A stretch of 64,000 nucleotides of DNA from Rikenellaceae bacterium (GCA_015060045.1 SUZH01000003.1:167865-231864), one strand, 5' to 3'; counted from the stretch's first letter, positions 45,529 to 55,206 are shown. Program-made: numbers and translations. The notes: generated from the sequence alone by a model not told the origin.

Positions 45529-46524
45529 TTGTGCTACAATTCTTTCGGGCGTGATCGCCGTCAGGCAACGATAATCGCCAAATTTACAGGGCTTAGCGCC
45601 AAAGACCGAGCAAGGGCGACACGGCAAATCGACCTGCAGGGCATCTTCCGCACGACAGCCCCATCCCAAGAATCCGAGGTTCGGATGCGTAGCGCCCCAG
45701 ATCGAGACGACAGGCGTAGCTACGAGCGATGCCATATGCATCGCCAGCGAATCCATCGAGATCAGGCAATCCTCGTGAGCCATCACCTCCATCTCACCCG
45801 CAAAACGCACCTTCCCGAAGAGGGCCGTCACGTTGGAATATTGTTGCTCCATCGCCTCGGCAAACACCTGCTCCTGCCCGCCTCCGCCATGGATAAAGAC
45901 GCGGTCGTAACGAGCTGCCAACAGCTCCACCAATCGACGACTTTCCGCCTCGGGATAGGTCTTTCCGGCATGGGCCGAGAAGGGGGCAAAGCCGACCCAA
46001 CATCCCTGCTTTTCGCCCAGTGGACACGCCCAATCGGGCTTGACGGCCGGCATCGGATCATCGAAAACAAAGCCCAAGCGACGGAATGTATCACAATAGC
46101 GTACCACGCTGTGTTTTAGCGGTTCAAAGTGACCCTCGGAGGCGAGCGCATGGTGTTTTTCGCGACGCCCCTTCTGGATGCGCGCCACACGAATCCCATG
46201 CAACGACATCGAGAGATCAAAGGCCGACGAGCGCAACACGTCATGCACATCGGCCACGGCATCCACGCCACGCCGACGCGCCTCACGTGCCAAGCGCCAC
46301 ATGCCGAGGAGCGAGTGGTGCTCATCTTTGAGCTTCACATCCAGAAAATCGACCTGCAAACCCCGAAAAAAGGGCTTAAACATCGCCTGCGTAGCGACCG
46401 TTACCCGCAGTTCGGGATAGGCCGCACAAAGCGCACGAAGGGCGTGCGGCAACATCGCCACATCGCCCATCGCGGAGGTACGAAGCACCAAAAGGTGCTT
46501 GGGTAATTGCTTATTTCTTGCCAT
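45508..46524 (-). CDS. Glycosyltransferase family 9 (heptosyltransferase-like)
   Basis: A 338-residue GT-B-fold enzyme. N-terminal motif LVLRTSAMGDVAMLPHALRAL matches the heptosyltransferase start (LRxSxxGD). C-terminal donor-site motifs follow: FIHGGGGQEQVF, then CLISMDSLAMHMASLVATPVVSIWGATHPNLGFLGWG, and the Cys-rich end DLPCRPCSVFGAKPCKFGDYRCL. GT9 enzymes add ADP-heptose or related sugars to the lipopolysaccharide inner core. It overlaps the upstream DUF4254 gene by 14 bases, so the pair is translationally coupled. The donor sugar cannot be told from sequence. Confidence 0.92.
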   Translation of the reverse strand: MARNKQLPKHLLVLRTSAMGDVAMLPHALRALCAAYPELRVTVATQAMFKPFFRGLQVDFLDVKLKDEHHSLLGMWRLAREARRRGVDAVADVHDVLRSSAFDLSMSLHGIRVARIQKGRREKHHALASEGHFEPLKHSVVRYCDTFRRLGFVFDDPMPAVKPDWACPLGEKQGCWVGFAPFSAHAGKTYPEAESRRLVELLAARYDRVFIHGGGGQEQVFAEAMEQQYSNVTALFGKVRFAGEMEVMAHEDCLISMDSLAMHMASLVATPVVSIWGATHPNLGFLGWGCRAEDALQVDLPCRPCSVFGAKPCKFGDYRCLTAITPERIVAQIEKVVR

Positions 46525-47113
46525 ACAACACCGGATTGAGTGCCGGATCGTTGTACATCTTCATCTGCTTGTAGGTCTTCATGTATTTGCGACCTGCCTC
46601 GATATCCTCGATCAGCTCCTCAATGGCGCGCGAGAGATCGACCTGCTGCGTGAGAAGTACATCGAGCTTCTTCTGACAGGCTGCACGGTGCTCATCGCTC
46701 ACATCCTCGCGTTTCGTCTCCACGGCCATGTGGTAGATCTTCAGCGCCAGGATCGAGAGACGGTCGATAGCCCAAGCCGGCGTCTCGGTATTCAGACGGG
46801 CATCCTCGGCCACTACGACATCCTTATATTTCTCGAGCATGTACGAATCCACATACTCCACCATATCCGTACGATCCTGGTTTGATTTATCGATACGACG
46901 CTTAATTGCCAGCGCCTCCACGGGATCAATCTCCGGATTGCGGATAATATCCTCGAGGTGCCACTGTACCGTATCGATCCAATTCTTGTGGTAGAGCAAG
47001 GCATCCAACGAGCCGGCCTCAAAGGGGTTCTCCATCGGATGATCTACATCGTCCCAACGGTGATAATCGGCAATCACACGCTCGAAAATTCGGTTAGCGT
47101 TTTCAGTAAACAT
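46511..47113 (-). CDS. DUF4254 protein
   Basis: A 200-residue soluble, helical protein of the DUF4254 family: DYHRWDDVDHPMENPFEAGS near the N-terminus, LLYHKNWIDTVQWHLEDIIR, LAIKRRIDKSNQDRTDMVEYVD, then a helix with KREDVSDEHRAACQKKLDVL. It has no signal peptide. In Bacteroidota this family is usually found next to a GT9 heptosyltransferase-type gene, as here, so it is likely to help lipopolysaccharide core synthesis; the activity is unknown. It faces away from the glucosaminidase gene. Confidence 0.9.
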   Translation of the reverse strand: MFTENANRIFERVIADYHRWDDVDHPMENPFEAGSLDALLYHKNWIDTVQWHLEDIIRNPEIDPVEALAIKRRIDKSNQDRTDMVEYVDSYMLEKYKDVVVAEDARLNTETPAWAIDRLSILALKIYHMAVETKREDVSDEHRAACQKKLDVLLTQQVDLSRAIEELIEDIEAGRKYMKTYKQMKMYNDPALNPVLYGKK

Positions 47114-47154
47114 TGTGTATCGTTTTTTTTAGTTGTATTTTCAATGAAAATTGT

Positions 47155-47162
47155 TACCTTTG
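47155..47162 (+). promoter_or_regulatory. Glucosaminidase promoter -7 box
   Basis: TACCTTTG, 23 bases before the ATG at 47186. It rules out the in-frame ATG at 47144. Confidence 0.55.
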
Positions 47163-47185
47163 TACGGTATCAATCAACAAAGTTA

Positions 47186-48208
47186 ATGATTATTTCCAAA
47201 AAAGCAATCATTTTCGGCGGATTATTACTTCTCTGCCACCTTCTGCTACCTTTTAACGGGATAGCCCAAAGTCGTACGACCCGCCAAACGCGCGAAGAGT
47301 ACATCGAGCGCTACAAGGCGATTGCCATCGACCAGATGGAGCGCTACGGCATTCCTGCCTCGATCACGATGGCACAGGGCATCCTCGAATCGGACTCGGG
47401 CAACAGCACCCTATCGCGCTCTTCGAACAACCACTTCGGCATCAAATGCAAGAAGAATTGGACGGGCGAGAAGGTCTATCACGACGACGACGAGAAGGGC
47501 GAATGTTTCCGAGCCTACTCCTCGGTGGAAGAGTCCTACGACGATCACGCCAACTTCCTCGACCAGCAACCGCGCTACGACTCGCTCTTCCGCTATGCAG
47601 CCGACGACTACCGCAGTTGGGCTCGCGGCCTGAAGGCATGCGGCTATGCCACGGCTCCCGACTATGCCGAGCGCTTGGTAAAGATCATCGAGGAGTCGAA
47701 GCTCTACCTGCTGGATCGCCCGAATGGCGACGCGCTCTACGCCCAGCACCGCCATGAGCAAAAGAATCCCGACGAGTGGTTCTCCTCGCAATCGAGCACC
47801 GTGGAGCACGCCACCACAAGCGGCATCGATCCCGATAACTACCGCGTCACGATCAATGCCCACGAGGGCTACAACATCTACGCAACAAACGGCGTACATT
47901 ATGTCCTGGCCAAGGCCGACGACACGTTTGAAAATATTGCCTCGGCGTTTCGCCTTTCGGCACGTAACCTGCGTAAATTCAACGATCTGAAGGATCAGAA
48001 GGCGCAACCGATGACCGACGAGGTGATCTACATCGAGCGCAAGCGCAATCGTTGGGAGGGACCCGCCCGTCAGCACATCTGCCGCGAGGGCGATACGGCC
48101 TACGCCATCGGTCAGACCTACGCCATCCGCACCCGTCGCATCGAGAAGATGAATCACCTCGCCAAGGGCGAAGCACTCGAAACGGGACGCACACTTCGCA
48201 TTCAATAA
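47186..48208 (+). CDS. Glucosaminidase-domain murein hydrolase with LysM
   Basis: A 340-residue exported enzyme. Signal: AIIFGGLLLLCHLLLPFNGIAQ. The GH73-type glucosaminidase domain covers about residues 30-180: IAIDQMERYGIPASITMAQG, ILESDSGNSTLSRSSNNHFG with the catalytic Glu, KGECFRAYSSVEESYDDHANF, and RYDSLFRYAADDYRSWARGLKACGYATAP. Two LysM-like segments follow: VHYVLAKADDTFENIASAFRL and QHICREGDTAYAIGQTYAIR, the second more typical. It would cut glycan strands in the cell wall. The 15-base gap to the next gene suggests co-transcription. Confidence 0.93.
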   Translation: MIISKKAIIFGGLLLLCHLLLPFNGIAQSRTTRQTREEYIERYKAIAIDQMERYGIPASITMAQGILESDSGNSTLSRSSNNHFGIKCKKNWTGEKVYHDDDEKGECFRAYSSVEESYDDHANFLDQQPRYDSLFRYAADDYRSWARGLKACGYATAPDYAERLVKIIEESKLYLLDRPNGDALYAQHRHEQKNPDEWFSSQSSTVEHATTSGIDPDNYRVTINAHEGYNIYATNGVHYVLAKADDTFENIASAFRLSARNLRKFNDLKDQKAQPMTDEVIYIERKRNRWEGPARQHICREGDTAYAIGQTYAIRTRRIEKMNHLAKGEALETGRTLRIQ

Positions 48209-48223
48209 ACTTCAACCCATACT

Positions 48224-48910
48224 ATGGAAAACACCCCCTTACGGGAGCAGATTTTGGAGCAGATCATCCGCAAATCCTCCCTCAAACAAAAGGTTTTTGA
48301 CAGCACATTCTCGGCCATGAACCTCCTGAAGGAGACCCTCCTGGAGGTCGCCTCGGAGTTAGACGATGCCCTTGAGGGTAAGCTCGACCGCCGCGTACGT
48401 CTCGAGTATCGTGACCGTGGCAAATACGAGGCTCAACTGCAGGTGGCCAACGATCTGCTGATCTTCCAGATGCACACCGATGTCTTTGTCTTTCATCCGG
48501 CTCATTCGGTGTGGAAAAGCACCTGTGTAGAGCAGGATCGTACGCTGGCCTACTGTGGCGTAATCAACATCTACAACTTCCTCTCCGACTCATTCAAACT
48601 TAACCGAAACGCCGACGAGGGCTACCTGATCGGCCGCATCTTTATCAACCGCGAGGGTCACTACTTCGTCGAGGGCAAGGAGCAGCGATCGCTGCGCGCC
48701 GAGCACTTTGGTGAGAAGCATATCGACCGCGATACGCTCATTCCGATCTTGGAGGATGCCGTACACTATGCACTCGACTTCGACCCGCTGATGCCGCCCT
48801 ACGAAGAGTTTAAGCGTGTAACGGTGGATCAGTTCAACTCGAAGATGGATAACTCGAAGTTCGTGACGGGCAAGCGCCTCGGCTACAACTTCGACACGAC
48901 CGACATTTAA
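48224..48910 (+). CDS. Conserved hypothetical protein between murein hydrolase and DPP-IV genes
   Basis: A 228-residue soluble protein that I do not recognise as a named family. It has no signal peptide or membrane segment. A helical start (REQILEQIIRKSSLKQKVFDSTFSAMNLLKETL) precedes an alpha/beta core (LQVANDLLIFQMHTDVFVFHP; SVWKSTCVEQDRTLAYCGVINIYNFLSDSF) and IGRIFINREGHYFVEGKEQR. It has ordinary codon use and no frameshift. It lies 15 bases after the glucosaminidase gene and 4 bases before the dipeptidyl peptidase gene. I would expect orthologues across Bacteroidota, but the function is unknown. Confidence 0.75.
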   Translation: MENTPLREQILEQIIRKSSLKQKVFDSTFSAMNLLKETLLEVASELDDALEGKLDRRVRLEYRDRGKYEAQLQVANDLLIFQMHTDVFVFHPAHSVWKSTCVEQDRTLAYCGVINIYNFLSDSFKLNRNADEGYLIGRIFINREGHYFVEGKEQRSLRAEHFGEKHIDRDTLIPILEDAVHYALDFDPLMPPYEEFKRVTVDQFNSKMDNSKFVTGKRLGYNFDTTDI

Positions 48911-48914
48911 GCCC

Positions 48915-51041
48915 ATGAAACGATTGCTGATTTTACTCGCCGTGCTGCTTTGCAGCGCAGCTACGGCACAAAACGAGTACCGCGAAATTGCCCGCTTAAA
49001 AAGCATGAACGAGGCGGTGCGCGGCATCCGCTCGATGGCCGATGGCGAGCACTACACGTTGCTCGAAAAGGGCGATATCCGCCAATACTCCTACGCCGTA
49101 CGGAGTGAGGGTCGCAGCCTGTTGCCCGAGGCGGCTCGTCAGTTGGAGATTACCGACTATCAGTTCTCCTCGGATGAGCAGCAGATCCTCATTGCATCGG
49201 GCTACACGCCGATCTACCGCCACTCCTACACCACGACCTACCACCTGGTCAGCGGAGGCCGCGTCGAGCAGATCATGACCGAGGCCATCGCCCCGCGCGA
49301 CGCCTCTTTCTCGCCCGACGGACGCCACATCGTCTACTCGGACCAAAACAACCTCTGGGTCTACGACATCGCCACTCGCAAGAGCCGTGCGCTGACAACC
49401 GACGGTGCCTGGAATCTGGTGATCAACGGCACGACCGATTGGGTCTATGAGGAGGAGTTCGGCAAGACCGTTGCCTACGCCTTCTCGCCCGACAGCCGCG
49501 AGGTGGCCTTCCTGCGCTTTGACGAGAGCCGCGTCAAGGAGTTCCAGATGATGCGTTTCGATGGCAAGCTCTACAACGAGGCCTACTCGTTCAAATACCC
49601 GAAGGCCGGCGAGGCCAACTCGATCGTCGAGCTGTGGACCGTCAACCTTACGACGGGCGCCAAGCAGAAGATCGACACGGGCAACGAGACCGATCAATAT
49701 ATCCCGCGCCTGGGTTACACGCCCGATGGCCGCCTATGGTATTTCCGCCTCAACCGCCGCCAGAATGTCTTTGAAATGGTCGTTTGCGAGCACTCGGGGG
49801 CACAACATGTCGCCTACGAGGAGCGTGCCCGCCAATATGTCGAGCGCGTAGATGACAAAACGATCACCTTCCTCGACAAGAACCGTTTTATCGTGCGCCA
49901 GGAGAGCCACACGGGATACATGCACCTCTACCTCTACACCGTACGCGGTGGTCTGCAAGGCCCCATTACGCGCGGCGAGTGGGAGGTGACGGATGTAGTC
50001 GGCACGGACGGCAAGCGCGTGTGGTATCTTTCGACCGAGGGTTCGCCCCTGCGCCGTGCGCTTTACAGCATCCGCATCGATGGCAAAGACAAGCAGCGCC
50101 TCACCTCGGGCGAGGGCTACTATACGATTGCTCCGAGCTCCGGCATGAAGTACTACATCTCGACCTTCTCGTCGGCCACCACGCCCAACCAGGTCGATAT
50201 TGCGACCGGCGCAGGTGTCTACGTGCGTACGTTGCGCCAAAGTGCCGAGCTGAAGGCCGAACTGCAATACGCAAAGCGCCCCGTCAAGGAGTTCTTCACC
50301 TTTACGACCGAGCGTGGCGATGTGCTGAATGCCTACCTCGTGAAGCCGGCCGACTTCGATCCGAACAAGAAATACCCCGTGCTCCTGACCCAATATTCGG
50401 GTCCGGGTTCGCAGTCGGTTGCAGACCGCTGGACACTCGATTGGGAGGATGCGCTTGTTGAAAAGGGCTACATCGTGGCTTGCACCGACGGCCGCGGTAC
50501 GGGCTTCCGTGGCGAGCAGTTCAAGAAACTTACCTACGGGCAATTAGGCAAGCTGGAGGTGGAGGATCAACTCTCGTTTGCCAACTACCTCGCAGCACAA
50601 GAGTACATCGACGCGTCACGCATCGGCATCTATGGCTGGTCGTATGGCGGATTCATGGCGCTGGGCTGCGCGCTGAAGGGTTTGGGACTCTTTAAGATGG
50701 CGATTGCCGTAGCACCTGTCACCTCGTGGCGCTACTACGATACGATTTACACGGAGATCTACAACAACCTGCCGCAGTACAACGCTGCGGGTTACGATGA
50801 GAACTCGCCGATCAACTTCGCCCGCATGTTGGACGATCAAAAGACCCGTCTGCTACTAATTCACGGTACGGCAGACGACAACGTTCACTTCCAGAATACG
50901 ATCGAGATGACGCGCGCGCTGAACCGTGCCGGCAAGCAGTACGACATGATGGTCTACCCCGACCAGAACCACTCGATGCTGCCCAACGACACCTTCAACG
51001 TCCGCCAGAAGATGATCGACTACACGTTACAACATCTGTAA
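48915..51041 (+). CDS. Dipeptidyl peptidase IV (S9 prolyl oligopeptidase family)
   Basis: A 708-residue exported peptidase. Signal: LLILLAVLLCSAATAQ. The N-terminal beta-propeller (about 40-460) has the DPP-IV Glu-Glu motif in DWVYEEEFGKTVAYAFSPDS and RFDESRVKEF. The alpha/beta hydrolase domain holds the triad: Ser in GIYGWSYGGFMALGCAL near 573, Asp in HGTADDNVHF near 652 and His in YPDQNHSMLP near 685. It removes Xaa-Pro dipeptides from peptide N-termini in the periplasm or at the surface, which helps asaccharolytic gut bacteria feed on proline-rich peptides. It ends a three-gene unit and is followed by a strong hairpin. Confidence 0.95.
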   Translation: MKRLLILLAVLLCSAATAQNEYREIARLKSMNEAVRGIRSMADGEHYTLLEKGDIRQYSYAVRSEGRSLLPEAARQLEITDYQFSSDEQQILIASGYTPIYRHSYTTTYHLVSGGRVEQIMTEAIAPRDASFSPDGRHIVYSDQNNLWVYDIATRKSRALTTDGAWNLVINGTTDWVYEEEFGKTVAYAFSPDSREVAFLRFDESRVKEFQMMRFDGKLYNEAYSFKYPKAGEANSIVELWTVNLTTGAKQKIDTGNETDQYIPRLGYTPDGRLWYFRLNRRQNVFEMVVCEHSGAQHVAYEERARQYVERVDDKTITFLDKNRFIVRQESHTGYMHLYLYTVRGGLQGPITRGEWEVTDVVGTDGKRVWYLSTEGSPLRRALYSIRIDGKDKQRLTSGEGYYTIAPSSGMKYYISTFSSATTPNQVDIATGAGVYVRTLRQSAELKAELQYAKRPVKEFFTFTTERGDVLNAYLVKPADFDPNKKYPVLLTQYSGPGSQSVADRWTLDWEDALVEKGYIVACTDGRGTGFRGEQFKKLTYGQLGKLEVEDQLSFANYLAAQEYIDASRIGIYGWSYGGFMALGCALKGLGLFKMAIAVAPVTSWRYYDTIYTEIYNNLPQYNAAGYDENSPINFARMLDDQKTRLLLIHGTADDNVHFQNTIEMTRALNRAGKQYDMMVYPDQNHSMLPNDTFNVRQKMIDYTLQHL

Positions 51042-51057
51042 CAGATTACGCCTCAAA

Positions 51058-51096
51058 AAAAGGAGCTCGCTTCAGTCATTGAAGCGAGCTCCTTTT
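51058..51096. terminator. Bidirectional terminator between the DPP-IV and SOD genes
   Basis: AAAAGGAGCTCGCTTCA and TGAAGCGAGCTCCTTTT form a perfect 17-bp stem with a 5-base loop, between convergent genes. Confidence 0.88.
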
Positions 51097-51099
51097 GCT

Positions 51100-51708
51100 T
51101 TATCTGTTTCGGTACCGTTCATCGGCTTTCCCCCAATCCAGCACGCGCCACATCTCGCGCATGGCGTCGCCGCGACGGTTCCGATAATCGATATAATAGG
51201 CATGCTCCCACACATCCATCGCCAACAGGGGCGTCAAGCCGTGGCGCATCGGCAGGCCGGCATTGCGCGTCGAGAGGATCGACAACGCCCCCTCATCGTC
51301 CACAACCAACCACACCCAGCCCGAACCGAAGAGGTTGACGGCCGCCTCATTCATCGCCTCACGCACCGCCTCCACCGACCCGAATTGGTGATTGATCGCC
51401 TCCAGCAGTTCACCCGACGGACGCAACTTGGGCTCTGGGCTGAGCTGCTCGAAGAAAAACTCGTGGTTCCACACCTGGGCGGCATTGTTGAAGATCGAGC
51501 GGTCGGAGTTCATGATGATATCCTCGAGCGACTGCTCCTCGAAGGGTGTCCCGACGATCAATTCATTGAGCTTATTGACGTAGCCCACGTAGTGTTTATC
51601 GTGGTGGTAGCGGAGCGTCTCCTCTGAAATGACGGGTGCGAGCGCATCGTATGCATAGGGTAACGCCTTCGGCTCGAAACATACGGCAGTTTGTACGGTC
51701 ATGGTCAT
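51100..51708 (-). CDS. Superoxide dismutase (Fe/Mn family)
   Basis: About 202 residues from the ATG at 51708. Metal ligands are visible: His in ETLRYHHDKHYVGYVNKLN, His in NAAQVWNHEFFFEQL, and Asp and His in LLAMDVWEHAYYIDYRNRRGD. GSGWVWLVVDDEG and the start ALPYAYDALAPVIS are typical. It turns superoxide into peroxide and oxygen, a normal defence in gut anaerobes. An ATG at 51741 would add a weak hydrophobic leader, but that codon lies inside a 15-bp hairpin that looks like a terminator, so I prefer 51708 (or 51702). Fe versus Mn preference cannot be told with certainty. Confidence 0.9.
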   Translation of the reverse strand: MTMTVQTAVCFEPKALPYAYDALAPVISEETLRYHHDKHYVGYVNKLNELIVGTPFEEQSLEDIIMNSDRSIFNNAAQVWNHEFFFEQLSPEPKLRPSGELLEAINHQFGSVEAVREAMNEAAVNLFGSGWVWLVVDDEGALSILSTRNAGLPMRHGLTPLLAMDVWEHAYYIDYRNRRGDAMREMWRVLDWGKADERYRNR

Positions 51709-51720
51709 ATAGAGCGATAT

Positions 51721-51763
51721 AAAAAGTAAGCGGATAAACATGGTGTCGTGTTTATCCGCTTAC
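51721..51763 (-). terminator. Terminator or attenuator between asd and sod
   Basis: On the minus strand, GTAAGCGGATAAACA and TGTTTATCCGCTTAC form a perfect 15-bp stem with an 8-base loop, followed directly by five T. It starts 20 bases after the asd stop codon and ends 12 bases before the preferred sod start. Confidence 0.75.
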
Positions 51764-51783
51764 GCTACAAATATGATACCGAT

Positions 51784-52776
51784 TTAGAGCAGGCTCTCTA
51801 AAATCTGCACCGCATTCAACGCCGCACCCTTTCGGATTTGGTCGCTCACACACCAGAACGAAAGGCCATTATCGCAGGTGATATCCTTACGGATACGACC
51901 GACATAGACGGGATCGCAACCGGCCAGGAAGAGGGGCATGGGGTACTTCTTCTCGGCGGGGCAATCCTCCACAACGATACCCGGAGCAGCCGCAAAGGCT
52001 TTACGTGCCTCCTCAATCGAAATAGGGCGCTCGGTCTCGAGCCAAATGCTCTCAGAGTGGGCACGCATCACGGGCACACGCACGCAGGTGGCCGATACGC
52101 GAATATCGGAGTGCATGATCTTGCGCGTCTCGTGGAACATCTTCATCTCCTCCTTCGTGTAGTCGTTCTCGGTGAAGACATCGATATGGGGAATCACGTT
52201 ATAGGCGAGCTGATAGGCAAACTTCTGCACCGTCGGCTCCTCACCACGCGTGAGCTGGGCGTGCTGCTCCTCCAACTCGGCCATCGCCGAAGCACCTGCG
52301 CCCGAAGCCGACTGGTAGGTCGAGACGTGCACGCGGATGATGTGCGAGCATTTTTCGATGGCATTGAGCGCCACCACCATCTGAATCGTCGTGCAGTTGG
52401 GGTTGGCGATGATGCGACGCGGTGCATGCTTGGCATCGGCAGCATTCACCTCAGGCACAACAAGGGGCACATCCTCATCCATGCGGAAGGCCGACGAGTT
52501 ATCGATCATGATCGTGCCATGTTTGGTGATCGTCTCGGCAAACTCACGCGAGGTCGAAGCACCGGCTGACGTCAGGGCGAAATCGATCCCCTTGAAGTCG
52601 TCATTATGTTGCAAGAGCTTAACAGTCAGCTCCTGACCGCGGAACATATAGGTTGTACCGGCACTGCGCGGCGAACCGAACAGCACCAACTCGTCAATCT
52701 GCAAATCGCGCTTTTCGAGAATGCGCAGGAACTCCTGACCTACGGCACCCGACACACCTACAATAGCTAATTTCAT
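51784..52776 (-). CDS. asd: Aspartate-semialdehyde dehydrogenase
   Basis: A 330-residue NADP-dependent enzyme of lysine, threonine and methionine synthesis. The Rossmann start is [22 protein letters not shown]. The catalytic Cys lies in [21 protein letters not shown], and the substrate-site segment with Arg and His in [22 protein letters not shown]. The family motif [23 protein letters not shown] is present. Length matches the Gram-positive/Bacteroidota type Asd. It follows the PBP1A gene by 21 bases. lysC and dapD of the same pathway are about 10 kb away. Confidence 0.96.
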   Translation of the reverse strand: MKLAIVGVSGAVGQEFLRILEKRDLQIDELVLFGSPRSAGTTYMFRGQELTVKLLQHNDDFKGIDFALTSAGASTSREFAETITKHGTIMIDNSSAFRMDEDVPLVVPEVNAADAKHAPRRIIANPNCTTIQMVVALNAIEKCSHIIRVHVSTYQSASGAGASAMAELEEQHAQLTRGEEPTVQKFAYQLAYNVIPHIDVFTENDYTKEEMKMFHETRKIMHSDIRVSATCVRVPVMRAHSESIWLETERPISIEEARKAFAAAPGIVVEDCPAEKKYPMPLFLAGCDPVYVGRIRKDITCDNGLSFWCVSDQIRKGAALNAVQILESLL

Positions 52777-52797
52777 CGTTTCAAAAGGTATAATTGG

Positions 52798-55206
52798 TTA
52801 TTCAAAGAATTCATCCTCGGTCTGCTCGGTCGTCACTGCGCCATCGGGCTCAACCGACATCGGACAATCGTATTCGGGCATCATCGTGGGGCGCACAAAC
52901 TGATCCGAGCGGCTCACACCGAGCGATCCGTCGTCATAGACCCGCTTGAGGAAGTCGCCCACAATCGGGAGCGCCAAAACACTACCCTCACCGCGCGTAC
53001 GCAGGTGGACCTGTTGATCCTCGCCACCGACCCAGGCACCCGCCACGATACGCGGAGCCACGCACATAAACCAGGCATCGCGGTTCTCGTTCGAGGTACC
53101 CGTCTTACCGGCCAGCTCCACATCGTGCAGGTCAAAGCGCCAACGCAGGCTACCGGCTGTACCGGCATCCACCACACGCTTGAGCATCTGCAACATCGTG
53201 TAGGCTGTACGCTCGTTGATCGCATCCTGCGACTGGGGAATGAACGAGGCGATGAGGTTACCGTGACGATCCTCGATGCGCGTTACAAAAATCGCATCAT
53301 TATGCACACCACCGTTGGCAAAAGTCGAGAAGGCGCTCACCAACTCATAGACATTCGACTCCGACGAACCGACACAGAGAGCCGGCACGGGATCGATAAA
53401 GCTACGGATACCCATGTTGTGGATAAAGTCGGCCACCGCCTCAGGCTGCTTGGCCTGCTTCATCAGCCACGCCGAGTAGTTGTTACGGCTCATCGCCAGA
53501 CCCCACATCAGCGGGTGCAGCACGCCGTCGTACTCCACCTTTCCCGCCTCCTTGGGCGACCAGGCCGTACCGTTGGCCGTCTCGATCGTGACGGGCAGGT
53601 TCGGCACCATCGTGCAGGGTGTCAGACCCAGGTGGTCGATGGCAAACGTATAGACAAAGGGCTTGATTGTCGAACCGATCTGACGCTTGCCCTGCTTGGC
53701 CATATCGTACTTGAAGTAGCGGAAATTCGGGCCGCCCACGTAGGCCTTCACGAAGCCCGTATGGGGATCCATCGCCACGAACGAGGCACGCATGATGCGC
53801 TTATGATGCAGGATCGAGTCGCGCGGCGTCATCAGCGTATCGCGCTCACCCTTGAAGGTGAAGATCTTCATGCGGTTCGGCACATCGAACGAGGCCTCGA
53901 TCTCCTTCTCCGAGAAGCCGGCCTGCTTCATATGGCGATAGCGATCCGACTGCAACACGGCACGACGGATGATGCGATCGCGCTCCTCAGGCTCGGTATC
54001 CACAAAGAGCGTCTTTGTCCAGCGGTATTGAGCATCCATCTGGGGCTGAATGACCGTCTCGAGCTGCTTCTGCACAGCCTGCTCGGCATATTGCTGCATC
54101 TTCGAGTTGACCGTCGTATAGATCTTCAAACCATCGCGATAGATGTTGTAGGGTGTACCGTCGGCCTTTTCGTTCTTATTGCACCAACCGATCAAAGGAT
54201 TCTCTTCGTACTCTTTGAGGGCCTGCTCATAGTCCCACTCGTTGTAGAATTGGTTGCGCTTGGGCTTCTTGGCCGTGAGCGTCAGGCGCAACATCTCGCG
54301 GAAATAGGTAGCCGTACCCTCGTTGTGCGAAATGGGTTTGTAATTCAACACGATCGGAAGTGCCGAGATCGAGTCGCACTCCTCACGCGAGAGGGCACCT
54401 GCCACGCGCATACGTTGCAACACCAGGTTACGACGATTCAGCGCATTCTCGGGGTTGCGGACGGGCGAGTAACGCGTCGGGGCATTCACCACACCGACCA
54501 GCATCGCCGCCTCCTGCACGGCCAGTTCGTGCGGCTCCTTACCGAAGAAGGTCTGGGCCGCCGACTTGATGCCGTATGCATTCGAGCCATACTCCACCGT
54601 ATTGAGGTACATCGTGGCGATCTCCTCCTTCGTGTAGTTGTACTCGAGTTTCAGGGCCGTGATCCACTCCTTGAATTTCGACATCACGAGCTTCGACACC
54701 TTCACAATCTTACCGCGATTGCGCACCGTATCACGCGGGAAAAGGTTCTTGGCGAGCTGCTGCGTAATGGTCGATCCGCCACCCTGCGACGAGCGTTGTA
54801 ACAGCACCGTCTTCACGGCCACACGCACCAAGGAGGGGATATCGATACCTGCATGGTCGCGGTAGCGCACATCCTCGGTCGAGATCAGGGCAGCCACCAC
54901 AGGCGGCACATCGTACCCATCGAGGTGAATATGGCGGGTGGAATCTTGCGGGAAAAGGTCGTCGTACTGCACATACGAGCGATTCTGGATGAAGAAGGTC
55001 GAGAGCACCTTACCATCCTCGGAGTAGATCTCCGTAGCCAGGTTCGACTTGGGGTTCTCCAACTCCTCGAACGAAGGCATGCGGCCGAAGGCTCCGATAG
55101 CGGCCAACAGCATCATCGTCGCCACCAGGGCAACGGGAGCAAAACAGAGCAACCAAATCCAACGTATCGTCTTTGCGCTCACGGCGCTTTTTTTCTGCAT
55201 GGTCAT
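52798..55206 (-). CDS. Penicillin-binding protein 1A (bifunctional transglycosylase/transpeptidase)
   Basis: About 802 residues. A membrane anchor lies at about 15-40 (WIWLLCFAPVALVATMMLLAAIGAF). The GT51 transglycosylase follows, with catalytic Glu in ISTEDVRYRDHAGID and the motif GGSTITQQLAKNLFPRDT. The transpeptidase domain has SxxK in QIGSTIKPFVYTF near 509, SxN in AMSRNNYSAWLMK, and KTGTSNENRDAWFM near 699. It polymerises and crosslinks peptidoglycan at the outer face of the inner membrane. The start is ATG 55206 or ATG 55200; an in-frame TTG lies at 55209. It leads asd with a 21-base gap. Confidence 0.95.
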   Translation of the reverse strand: MTMQKKSAVSAKTIRWIWLLCFAPVALVATMMLLAAIGAFGRMPSFEELENPKSNLATEIYSEDGKVLSTFFIQNRSYVQYDDLFPQDSTRHIHLDGYDVPPVVAALISTEDVRYRDHAGIDIPSLVRVAVKTVLLQRSSQGGGSTITQQLAKNLFPRDTVRNRGKIVKVSKLVMSKFKEWITALKLEYNYTKEEIATMYLNTVEYGSNAYGIKSAAQTFFGKEPHELAVQEAAMLVGVVNAPTRYSPVRNPENALNRRNLVLQRMRVAGALSREECDSISALPIVLNYKPISHNEGTATYFREMLRLTLTAKKPKRNQFYNEWDYEQALKEYEENPLIGWCNKNEKADGTPYNIYRDGLKIYTTVNSKMQQYAEQAVQKQLETVIQPQMDAQYRWTKTLFVDTEPEERDRIIRRAVLQSDRYRHMKQAGFSEKEIEASFDVPNRMKIFTFKGERDTLMTPRDSILHHKRIMRASFVAMDPHTGFVKAYVGGPNFRYFKYDMAKQGKRQIGSTIKPFVYTFAIDHLGLTPCTMVPNLPVTIETANGTAWSPKEAGKVEYDGVLHPLMWGLAMSRNNYSAWLMKQAKQPEAVADFIHNMGIRSFIDPVPALCVGSSESNVYELVSAFSTFANGGVHNDAIFVTRIEDRHGNLIASFIPQSQDAINERTAYTMLQMLKRVVDAGTAGSLRWRFDLHDVELAGKTGTSNENRDAWFMCVAPRIVAGAWVGGEDQQVHLRTRGEGSVLALPIVGDFLKRVYDDGSLGVSRSDQFVRPTMMPEYDCPMSVEPDGAVTTEQTEDEFFE

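Noticed and set aside
51709..51741. N-terminal leader of SOD read as a signal peptide (start at 51741)
   Set aside because: The added 11 codons coincide with the 3' arm and U-run of a terminator-like hairpin; the family start fits 51708 better.
53005..54801. Long open frame antisense to the PBP1A gene
   Set aside because: Composition typical of antisense shadows; all PBP motifs are on the minus strand.
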